From Conchocele bisecta (lineage: Eukaryota; Mollusca; Bivalvia; Lucinida; Thyasiridae), in contig CM055272.1 of assembly GCA_029237695.1 (NCBI GenBank), positions 32,002,791 through 32,066,790 on the forward strand: DNA of 64,000 bases, read 5' to 3'. Under the pieces are notes generated by a model, which saw nothing but the letters and a program-made list of their open reading frames with translations, was not told the DNA's origin and searched no databases. Shown here piece by piece: positions 55,322 to 64,000 of this stretch (the first letter of the stretch is position 1; each line of letters begins with the position of its first letter). The translations under genes were made by a program, and so were the position numbers.

Positions 55322-56144
55322 TGGGTAAAAATTGCAGGTGTGCGTGGCTGGCGTAAATTGCCCACCATGAATAATCTCTGACATGGCACACCTTGCCTGA
55401 CATAAATACCAGGTATAAGAAATATCCCTAATTACACTGAGCTTCAGATAAACAGTTATTATTGGTATTCTTTATATTGCACAATACTTTTGTCCCTAAT
55501 TACTTACGCAACAAGTAACAAGGGTATTGAAATGTTTTTAAGTCTAAATATATGCTGATACAAATGTTGTGCAAGATAGGAGCTTCACACATGCATGTTA
55601 TTTTGAAGAGAAACAGATAGCAAATTGATTTTTTCTCTCTTAACTGGAGCATTATAAACCTTTAAGAAGATTTAACAGGTGACTTCAACTGATAAATTCT
55701 TGGCATTCATTTTTATTATAGATATAGCATTAGAAACATGTATGTCATCAACATATGAATTGATCTTCTGATTGGTTGGCTGATTTATTGATTGATTGAT
55801 CATTCAACAGTTTAGGTATTTTTGGCCATCTTTGTGGAGAAACATAAGTTTATCATATGTGGCTGTGACTGGAGAAATGGGGCTTATGGCATTTATGGCC
55901 AGTCCAGCTTCTGATTTGCTCCTGGTGCAGCCAGATGCCTGGTGTTTCACTGACTGACTGGCCAACAGGTAGGCTCTAATCAGTTTGCGCAGATGCGGGC
56001 AGGCAGGCAGGCGGGCGTGTGGGGCTTGGTAGACAGACGTGGTATACCACAATACCATCATTTTCAAACAGTTGTAACCCTGGCCTACATTTGGAAAATA
56101 CAACAATAATGTGCTTGCAGGTGTTATTAACAAATTGAAGACTT
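55322..56144. other. unique-looking sequence, no gene seen
   Basis: Short ATTGATTG runs and GGCAGGCAGGCGGGC at 55,998-56,012. No exon recognised. Confidence 0.4.
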
Positions 56145-56385
56145 TAACCCTTAGAACGCTAACTTAATTTTGTTGTTGTCTGCTGTTTATTTTCTATTTT
56201 CCATTTTTATCATCAAAAACATGCTTTGACAGCACTTTAGAATAATTTACAACATACATGCTTAGACAGCACTTCAGAATCATTTCCATTGGAAATGATT
56301 CTGAAGTGCTGTCAAACCATGTTTTTATTGATAAACAAGGCAAGATATAAAAGCAACAGCAACTATGGATGATGACAAAGAAGTA
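56145..56385. mobile_element. TTAA-1 foldback MITE (56.2 kb)
   Basis: TTAACCCTTAGAACGCTAAC … doubled-arm subfamily in inverted order; right end degraded. Confidence 0.75.
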
Positions 56386-56442
56386 ATGTAATTTCAAGCT
56401 AATCTGACATATGGTAACAGAGATAGTAGGTATCTGAAAACA

Positions 56443-56650
56443 TTAACCCTTAGACCGCTACTCACAACAATTGTCGTCTGCTGTTGCTTTTATATCTTGC
56501 CTTATTTCCAATGGAAATAATTCTCAAGTGCTGTCAAAGCATGTTGTAAATTATTCTAAAGTACTGTCAAAGCATGTTTTTGCTGATAAAACTTGAAAAT
56601 GGAAAATAAACAGCAGACAAAAAAAAGAAGATAGCGGAGTAAGGGTTAAC
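56443..56650. mobile_element. TTAA-1 foldback MITE (56.5 kb), internally deleted
   Basis: TTAACCCTTAGACCGCTACT … ATAGCGGAGTAAGGGTTAA. One hairpin arm is missing between TTGCCTTATTT and CCAATGGAAA. Confidence 0.8.
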
Positions 56651-57149
56651 ACAAACGGACAGACAAACAGATGAATGGATGAATAAGGTGGCGACTATAT
56701 GTATCCCAATATTATTTTTTTTTGGGTACATAAAAACTGTAATTCCTATGTAGCAAATTAATTTTGATAATAAAGGCAATCATTATACGTTGTTGAATGA
56801 TCCTTTAAAGCATTGATCCCAGGCAGTTGCTCATGAAATGGGGCTTATTGCAGGTAAGGCCAGTCTACCTGCACTCTCTCCTTAGTGCACTCATAAAGCC
56901 TGACTTATAAGCATCTGTAGTGTTTGTTAAAAGCATGTGTGCTTCACTGACTGAATGTGCAAACCCTGATCAGCGACTGAATGGTAAAGCATGCAGACCC
57001 TGGGTCTACACTAGCAGCAGTTACCATAAGCTCCATTTCTCAAGTCCCAAGCACGTTTGATAACAGGGACACTTGTCTTATATTTGTTGCCTGATCCTTC
57101 AACATATTCCCTACGCACATCTGAAACAGATCTATCAACTTTGTGTATC

Positions 57150-57358
57150 AACCCTTACCATGCAGAATTAAATTTTGTCTTCTGCTACTTATTTTTTATT
57201 TTCAATTTATCTCACCAAAAACATGGTTTGACAGCACTTTAGAATCATTTCCATTGGAAATGATTCTAAAGTGTGGCAAAAACATGTTTTTATCGAGAAA
57301 GAACACAAAATTTGAAACGAGGGCAGACGACAATTTTCATGTCCCGCATTTTAAGGGT
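57150..57358. mobile_element. TTAA-1 foldback MITE (57.2 kb)
   Basis: CAACCCTTACCATGCAGAAT … CCCGCATTTTAAGGGTA. Confidence 0.75.
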
Positions 57359-57579
57359 ATGAACTATGAAGACTATCCACAGCAGGTCAAAAATCAATTG
57401 TAATGTGCTGTAGTTTCGAACATAATATCTACATGTCAATATTGAACAAAAGATATTGACTCAATGACTGTCAAAACAAAGCAAATATTTAGTATATACT
57501 TTAATAATTCAGTTAGATTTTCAGCACATTCGTGACACATTATGACTTACTGAAACTCCTCTTCAATTCAAATTTTGCT

Positions 57580-57745
57580 TAATCCTTCCATTGCTGAATG
57601 AAATTGTGTTGTCTGTTTTTTTTCTTTTTCTCAGTACGAATATGTTTGGACAGCACTTTAGAATCATTTCCATGTTTTTCCGGAGAAAAAGACAAACTAT
57701 GAAATGACAGCAGATGAGAATGAGTTCCCGCATTCTAAGAGTTAA
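57580..57745. mobile_element. TTAA-1 remnant (57.6 kb)
   Basis: TTAATCCTTCCATTGCTGAA … CATTCTAAGAGTTAA; the second hairpin arm is deleted. Confidence 0.65.
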
Positions 57746-58004
57746 AATGTTAGTGTTAAATATTCTGCAGATGATGTAAAAAGTTGACTATATAACATGT
57801 GAAATGAAATTTTGTTTTTAATTCAAGTCACTAACATTAGATAACATTAAAGGAAAGTTGATCACACATTTTCTTTTATAAACATACGCATTAAAATATA
57901 TTACTAAGTATATCATGTCATTTTTGGATAAACTAAACATTATAAATACGAACATTCAATTACCGTATATTCAAACACTCTCAGGCATGTTGACAATTTT
58001 ATGC

Positions 58005-58162
58005 ACCAGGTTAGTGTCTTTTGATATCAAGTTTATCAGGCAAGGCTAGGAAAGGTGTAGGAATTACGAGGCTTGCCGAGGAATGCCTATCGTTTCCGAG
58101 CCGAGCCTGATAATCTTGATATCAAAAGGCACTAGCCTTGCATTCTGTTTATCAGGCAACGT
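58005..58162. repeat. long foldback (AGGTTAGTG ends)
   Basis: AGGTTAGTGTCTTTTGATAT … mirrored ATATCAAAAGGCACTAGCCT. Inner AAGGCTAGGAAAGG/CCGAGCC imperfect. A shape match to 10,868-11,036 sharing GTTAGTG. Confidence 0.65.
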
Positions 58163-58231
58163 TCTATGCTAGCCGATGGGCAAATATAATATGGCTTTTG
58201 TTGAAAAGAACGTGGACATGTTTACGTTATA

Positions 58232-58378
58232 AGGTTTGATCATGTCCAGCCGTGTGCAAACCATTGCTGTGGCCCGAGGGAACTGTTTGAACCCAAGGCC
58301 GCAGGCCGCGGGTTTAAACAGTTTCCGAGGGCCACAGCAAACGTTTGCACATGACTGGACATGATCAAACATTATTGT
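58232..58378. repeat. foldback around GCCGCAGGCCGC
   Basis: GTTTGATCATGTCCAGCCGT … mirrored ACTGGACATGATCAAAC. Inner CTGTTTGAACCC and GGGTTTAAACAG. Confidence 0.75.
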
Positions 58379-58469
58379 TACATTTCCAACAAAAAAATTT
58401 GAGCATTATATTCAGTATTTTCAGTACTTTTATAAATCGTCCCATTCACGCAGATAATTTTCGGTATTC

Positions 58470-58583
58470 ATATTCCGGGGCTGCGTTATGAACGTCATGA
58501 AGTAGTGACGTCATGAAGGCACTTCCGCGTAGTGACGTCATGAAGGCACTTCCATTATGCGCGGCCCCGGAATGAGCATTGCC
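58470..58583. promoter_or_regulatory. duplicated CRE-type sites inside an inverted repeat
   Basis: AGTGACGTCATGAAGGCACTTCC occurs twice back to back (58,505 and 58,535), each with a full TGACGTCA palindrome, and AACGTCATGAAG precedes them. They are enclosed by ATTCCGGGGC and GCCCCGGAAT. Possible CREB/ATF binding is inference. Confidence 0.4.
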
Positions 58584-59039
58584 TAAAACCATATGCAAAC
58601 AGCACGCGCTATATGTTTGCACATATGTGCAAACAACGGAAACCATGTAACAATACGTAATTGAACTGGTGTTATTCGGTAATGTCATCTGACACCGTTC
58701 GACCAATGAAATGTCAGTTTTCAATCGACCTGGATATTAGTATTATGTAAATGCCTGATACGACATTATGTTATCATAATCAGTCAATACGACTATTCGG
58801 TTATTACAAAGAAAGTTACCTGATAAATACGGTACTGGGGTAATTATGATTCATGGTTATTGACGCGAGGCCATACTCGGCACGGAGACATTTTGGGAGT
58901 GTTCCCGATCATCGGTGATGAACAGCACAAAGACGGTTATAGTTCTTTACATTACTATTTATAATAACAATCATTCTATTGTTCATATTGCGAAGATAGA
59001 ATGGACCTGAGGAAACAAGGAGTGGCTTATAGCAGCTAC

Positions 59040-59178
59040 ATCGTTAAAATGCGGGAAACGAAAATCAGCACTTTAGAATTATTTCCATTGGAAATGATTC
59101 TAAAGTGCTGTCAAACCATGTTGTTGATGTAAAAATGGTATAGAAAATAAACAGCAGACGACAATTTTTAATTCAGCT
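59040..59178. repeat. TTAA-1 fragment
   Basis: GCACTTTAGAATTATTTCCA … AACAGCAGACGACAATTTTT; both termini lost. Confidence 0.65.
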
Positions 59179-59227
59179 AAATCAATGTCTATGTGTAATC
59201 TCACCACCGACCATACATGTTTGTACT

Positions 59228-59437
59228 TAACCCATTACAGACGGCATACAATTATAGTACGGTAGTATGAAACTTTTGAGAGAAAAAAATCCCTATTTTC
59301 TTTATTTCACCTCGAAAGTATATGTTGTTACCACTCGTTTGAACCGTCTCGACGAGACGGTTCAAATGAGTGGTAGCAACATATACCTTTATAGAGAAAT
59401 AAAGAAAATAATAATTATCCTAAGGCTGAAATGGGTT
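59228..59437. mobile_element. TTAA-5 foldback MITE, copy 2
   Basis: TTAACCCATTACAGACGGCA … GGCTGAAATGGGTTTA, hairpin GTTTGAACCGTCTCGACGAG. Confidence 0.8.
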
Positions 59438-59837
59438 TATGACAATGAAAAACAGTGTATGCCATGAATATTGAATGCACAATCTGATCTGAGGCTACAC
59501 TGTCAGTAAACATAATGAGATATATCTCAGTCGGGCTGCACATGTTTTCAATATACTATAATCACCTACAAATGAAATTGTACCATCATGTAATATTGGC
59601 GTATAAAATAAAAGTGACATTTTCTGTAAATGGGAAGCGAAGTTTGCAAAAACTGCAGAATAAAAGCAGAATGCTCTCCAAGATGTTCCTAGCCAAGAGT
59701 TTTCTACCTCGTGGAGAGGTATTGTAGCAGGGTAGCAATTTTCTTTCTAAGAATATTCCATGTAAATTTTGTCAACTTCAGACAACGGAAATTATCCTGT
59801 TTGTAAGCCAATATGTATACAGGATGGAATGCCTTCC

Positions 59838-60206
59838 GGGGCTCCAGATAAGGAATTAGTAACTGAGTATTGTCACTCCATCATTTCTAAAACAATTGGG
59901 TATTTCAAAATTTTACATATCAGCAGACAGCAATTATTGAATAGTTTGCTTCTAAATGAAAACACGTCTTAGCATTTCATTAGAATTGTCTCCTTGGAGA
60001 CAATTTTAATGAACTACCAAGATTTGTTTCCATTGAAAAATAAGAAAAACATGCTATATTTGTGGTCGATTTATTGTTTTCTGCAGCATGATTAAGGTAC
60101 CACAATTTTGTATTGCTTTTTGATACTCACTACTTCTGATTTCAATTGGGTTTTTGGCAATTTTAACTGGGTATTTAAGCAAATACGCAGCTTATCTGGA
60201 GCACTG
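59838..60206 (+). mobile_element. hAT-1 MITE, copy at 60 kb
   Basis: GGGGCTCCAGATAAGGAATT … GCTTATCTGGAGCACTG, with GCCTTC on both flanks (an eroded 8-bp duplication). Confidence 0.82.
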
Positions 60207-60424
60207 GCCTTCTATTGCCTGTGAGTATACTAGATGTTCAAATCACTGTTATATTAGGCTCATGTCCAACACTAATGAGCACAATGTTGATATATATATA
60301 TTATCAGATCATATGTTATGAATTAGGAGCTGTCAGTACGTCATCTGTAATTAATCTATTCCATTTTATTGTTCAGACTTTTTCATTAATCAGAATAGGA
60401 TCAAAACTGACGTAATATCCACAA

Positions 60425-60527
60425 ATAGAGCAGATCCTGATGAGACGGCTTTTTACGAGCCGGCTCGATTGGATCTACACTTTTTGAAGAAATTATGACA
60501 GAAGCCTGTGGTGTTGAAAGGGTTAAA
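60425..60527. repeat. TTAA-4 part
   Basis: GATCCTGATGAGACGGCTTT … GTGTTGAAAGGGTTAA is the inverted left half of the element at 63,499. Confidence 0.65.
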
Positions 60528-60603
60528 GGTACATGCCCACTTAGAAGGTACAAAATGTTCTTTATATGATTTAAATAAATGTATAATTGTGTCACTATTC
60601 CAC

Positions 60604-60914
60604 CTGTAGCCCATTTCACCAACATTGCAAAGTATACTTATCTACGTATACTTTGAGGGAGAAATATTCAATTTTAGGATAAATTTATTAATTTTTATTA
60701 TACTGAATTTATTACATTATCACAGCCATTTTGGCTGTGATAATGTAATAAATTGAGTATAATAATTCTGTATACCGGTAGTTTTAATCATCAAATATAT
60801 GCAGTCGTTAGTTTTATATGAAATAATGTATTTCAGGAAAAATAAATGATTACTCCGTCAAAGTATACTTAGCTAGAAAAGTATACTTTGCAATGTTGGT
60901 GAAATCGGCTACAG
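60604..60914. mobile_element. GTAGCC-ended foldback MITE, copy 5
   Basis: CTGTAGCCCATTTCACCAAC … GTGAAATCGGCTACAG. Confidence 0.82.
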
Positions 60915-61445
60915 TTCTAAAACTTACGAGTGCCCGCTATGCAGACATAATCATTTAGTAATATTTATTTTACTGATAGTGACGCGCAGTGGTATCAGGC
61001 TATTTTCATATGCAAATGAGGCATGATATTTTTTAATTATTTATACTAATTAAATGCGTCGCCTGAAAAAATAATATTTACGACAGATTATAAAGTATGA
61101 TCATTGCCCATCGAAAAATAAATACAGATAATAAATAGTAAATGTCCGTTAACATTTTAAGGAAACACGGTTATCGCCCCTGATATCAGTGTGGAAGTTT
61201 ACATCTGATATAAAATGTATAATAGTGCCAATCAATACATGGGGTAATGGTGAATGAATGTTTATTTTGCCAGAAAATGTCTCAGATGATGTCTCTGATA
61301 TAAATAACATTTTGTGCCTACTGCGTGGGCATGTACCTTTAATAACATGAAAAACTAGCTTGATTGATAGATAGATAGATTGATTGATTGACTGATTGGA
61401 TATATAGAGGATCTTACATGATTTGAATATTTAACATGGCATTTA
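60915..61445. other. unique-looking sequence, no gene seen
   Basis: AT-rich, with a GATAGATAGATTGATTGATT run at 61,365-61,395. Confidence 0.4.
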
Positions 61446-61447
61446 TT

Positions 61448-61762
61448 AACTCTTTGCATGCTGGGAAACTTGTGGGCTATAAATAGTTCAAAACTAGCGG
61501 ACAAGAATTCATCATACTTTCTTGTATTTCTCCCCATAAATATCTGACATGAATATGTCTTGGAATTTCATTAGAATTGAGTCCTCTCAGGACTCAATTC
61601 TAATGAAATTCCAAGACATATTTACAGAGAGAAATAAGAATTGAGTCCTCTCAGGACTCAATTCTAATGAAATTCCAAGACATATTTACAGAGAGAAATA
61701 AAACACATAGGTACTCCTAATTTGTTTGGCGGATATTTTCACCGCTAGCATGCAAAGAGTTA
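61448..61762. mobile_element. TTAA-2 copy 4 with duplicated hairpin arm
   Basis: TTAACTCTTTGCATGCTGGG … AGCATGCAAAGAGTTAA. The segment GAATTGAGTCCTCTCAGGAC … TTTACAGAGAGAAATAA occurs twice in tandem with no visible change. Confidence 0.85.
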
Positions 61763-62132
61763 AACAAGTTTTCTGATTTCATAAGAAACAAGGCAAATTA
61801 GTGAACAAGTTTAATTAATACCATGTTAAATCAACGCAAAGTTTAGATTCTATTGTATTGCATAAGCACATCATCATGCATTGAAGCTGTACTGATCACC
61901 TGACATCTGTAGCGGTCTCATTTACATAATTATTGCACTATAGAATTAATATTATTATTTCTAATGCACTCTGTTAATACACTCAGAAAGCCAATTCCGA
62001 GAACGAATTTCAAGAACATTTGCTAGAAACATGGCAGATGATTCAATGACTAAACGGCAAACAGCGCAGACCCTGATCAGACTTCATAAACTTACAAACT
62101 AATCTGGGGCTACACTGGTAGCAAATGCCATT

Positions 62133-62262
62133 TAACCCTTACAATGCTGAATTCATTTGGTTTGACAGCATGGTAAAGTGCTGTGAAACCATGTTTTTTT
62201 ATAAAGCTGACAGAAAAAAACATAAAACAACAACAGACAACAATTTTTGTTTCCTTGCATAG
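62133..62262. mobile_element. TTAA-1 internally deleted
   Basis: TTAACCCTTACAATGCTGAA then a minimal hairpin TTTGACAGCATGGTAAAGTG and ACAACAACAGACAACAATTT. The centre is deleted; the right end is overwritten by the hAT-1b insertion. Confidence 0.65.
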
Positions 62263-62265
62263 GAA

Positions 62266-62467
62266 CAGAGCTCCAGTTAAGGTGCGTAATTGGACAAAAT
62301 TTTCGGGTTATTTTTCTTATTTCTTCACAAAAAATGGCAAGCTGGGATTGCTTTAGAATCGTCTCATCGAGACGATTCTAAAGCACTCCCTACTTGCCAA
62401 TTTTGGCGAAGAACTAACGAAAGTCTACCCAAAGTTGATCAAATTACGCACCTTAACTGGAGCTCTG
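62266..62467. mobile_element. hAT-1b foldback MITE, copy 2
   Basis: CAGAGCTCCAGTTAAGGTGC … GCACCTTAACTGGAGCTCTG with perfect 8-bp CATAGGAA flanks (62,258-62,265; 62,468-62,475). Confidence 0.9.
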
Positions 62468-62676
62468 CATAGGAAGCTTCACTTCTCTAGTCACAGCCAC
62501 ATACACTAGTAACAATTACCGCACTCACCAACTACAATGAAACAACATTTATTATTCCGTAAATTGCCTCACAGAACCGTATCCATAGAAACCGTATTGT
62601 AACATTTCATTTAGCTACAAGCATTTACTATAACTGTCCACTTGAGATATTGCTGTTGAGATATATATAGTAAATA

Positions 62677-62885
62677 TTAACCCTTACAATGTTCAACTAA
62701 ATTTTGTCGTCTGCTGTTTATTTTTTATTTTACATTCAACAAAAAGATGCTTTGATAACACTTTCAAATCATTTCCAATGGAACTGATTCTAAAGTGCTG
62801 TCAAACCATGATTTTATTGAGAAAGACTACAAAATATAAAACAACAGCAGACGACCATTTACGTTTCTCAGCGTCTAAGGGTTAA
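62677..62885. mobile_element. TTAA-1 foldback MITE (62.8 kb)
   Basis: TTAACCCTTACAATGTTCAA … AGCGTCTAAGGGTTAA. Confidence 0.8.
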
Positions 62886-63150
62886 TCTCAGAAAAACAGA
62901 TACAAAATCCAGAAACCTACACACGATCAGACCTAATTGCGATAATAACCACACGTGAAGTGTTCACCTATATTCAATAATGAGTTCCAAGTTGTATTGG
63001 AGAGAGAACTAACCGCCAATCGGGATGATACGTGGAGGAAATATGAATAGCACTTGACTGTAACACAACGTAAATACACTGGCAATAGTTTCCAATACTA
63101 GTATATCTACAAGAAGGGTGTACACTAGTCGATACACAGCATATGGGATC

Positions 63151-63379
63151 TTAACCCTTTCCCTGTTTTGCGATATTTCGACTCATCCAAATCCAAAACA
63201 TCTGAATAAAAGAATCAAATGCTGGGTCAAATGATGGTTAAATTATCTGATAGAGTAGAAAACATTGTGGGAAAAGGAGAAATTGCTTGTTACAAGCAAT
63301 TTCTCCTTTTCCCACAATGTTTTCAAAAGACATCTTCTACAGAGGCGTGAAAAGTGGTCTCTATCAGGGAAAGGGTTAA
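63151..63379. mobile_element. TTAA-3 foldback MITE, copy 3
   Basis: TTAACCCTTTCCCTGTTTTG … CAGGGAAAGGGTTAA; inverted relative to 52,726. Confidence 0.85.
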
Positions 63380-63498
63380 CCATTTACATTAAGAGAACAC
63401 ATGTTTTTTCTCACGGAAAATAATGATTTTTCGTATGTCTCACCAAAAACGCATATGTTGTTACCCCTCAGTTAATTGAACCGTCTCAACTGAGGTTT
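63376..63498. mobile_element. TTAA-5 copy 3, left part (split by TTAA-4)
   Basis: Shares the TTAA with the preceding element; TTAACCATTTACATTAAGAG … GAACCGTCTCAACTGAGG. It resumes at 63,743 with AGAACATATGCTTTCC. Confidence 0.65.
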
Positions 63499-63742
63499 AA
63501 CCCTTTCAACACCACAGACCTGTATAGTGGTATTGGCAAAAAGTGTAGATCCAGATGAGACGGCTCATCACGAGCCGTCTCATCAGGATCTGCACTTTTT
63601 GCAAGTCATTTTCATATTTTTCAGAGAACAAAAACACCCCCTTTTCATAAACGGATTAGTCTGATTATCATTTTGTGACGGTTGGATTGGTTGCAAAATT
63701 AACATATCACAGTCCATTCCAGTTACTTGGGGGTGAAAGGGT
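63499..63742. mobile_element. TTAA-4 foldback MITE, complete copy
   Basis: TTTAACCCTTTCAACACCAC … GGGGGTGAAAGGGTTAA. Hairpin GAGACGGCTCATCACGAGCC. Confidence 0.78.
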
Positions 63743-63911
63743 TAAGAACATATGCTTTCCTTCAGAAATAAAGGAAACAAGGGCATCATTATCACTAAGC
63801 TAATCCCTTCACAGACAGCCTTGATCATAAACAAAATATTTTTGCCTTACAAACATAGGCGAGTGGATAATGAAGAAATGTTGGTTAATTTTAATACCAG
63901 TAAGCCACATG

Positions 63912-64000
63912 ACACTATAAAATTAGCATGGAAAGGACACTATAAAATTAGCATGGAAAGGACACTATAAAATTAGCATGGAAAGGACACTATAAAATTA
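63912..64000. repeat. 25-bp tandem repeat running off the right edge
   Basis: GGACACTATAAAATTAGCAT plus GGAAA repeats at least 3.5 times without visible change. Confidence 0.9.

Noticed and set aside
59634..59721. Possible plus-strand exon ending GGAGAG|GTATTG.
   Set aside because: Weak donor, no partner exon in phase, and no recognisable sequence.

Overview
The window is eukaryotic, AT-rich and almost entirely non-coding. The mix of repeats points to a bivalve mollusc, probably a heterodont: long foldback MITEs, hAT and TTAA-flanked elements, and pearl/Helentron-like elements made of tandem core units plus ACGG/ACCG microsatellites. The species is not determined.

One real protein-coding gene is visible, on the minus strand across at least 42 kb (about 42,349 down to 219, running off the left edge). 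I identify it as CCDC142. Seven exons join in frame with good splice sites and matching phases: 42,107-42,349 (5'UTR and start), 38,259-39,669 (main exon), 6,104-6,220, 3,920-4,087, 2,816-2,991, 1,507-1,653 and 219-333. They encode 773 codons. By comparison with the vertebrate protein as I remember it, the last roughly 150-200 residues lie beyond base 1. Intron 2 (6,221-38,258) is 32 kb and holds most of the repeats. Intron 4 holds three decayed partial copies of exon 4.

The rest is a dense, nested transposon landscape. TTAA-flanked foldbacks (families TTAA-1 to TTAA-5), hAT MITEs with 8-bp target duplications (hAT-1, hAT-2, hAT-4), a foldback family with a 3-bp CAG/CTG duplication (CWG-1), pogo-like TA elements, a GTAGCC-ended palindrome family, a Pal-1/TIR-2 composite, and Helentron/pearl-like elements (HINE-1, HINE-2) cover much of 1-64 kb. 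Several insertions interrupt older repeats, so empty sites can be read from paralogous copies and insertion order recovered. There are tandem arrays of 162 bp (17.1-19.5 kb), 60 bp (44.7-45.9 kb), about 158 bp (48.8-49.5 kb) and 25 bp (right edge).

Region by region: 0-6.2 kb, CCDC142 exons 3-7 with repeats packed close to the splice sites; 6.2-38.3 kb, intron 2, with a GC-richer segment and a possible plus-strand first exon near 15-16 kb; 38.3-42.3 kb, exons 1-2; 42.3-64 kb, upstream of the coding start, repeats and unique sequence with no convincing exon. I saw no rRNA gene, functional tRNA gene or CRISPR array. I found no clear new biological system. The most unusual signals are related hairpin cores shared by transposon families with different ends, the CWG target preference, and splice sites embedded in repeats.
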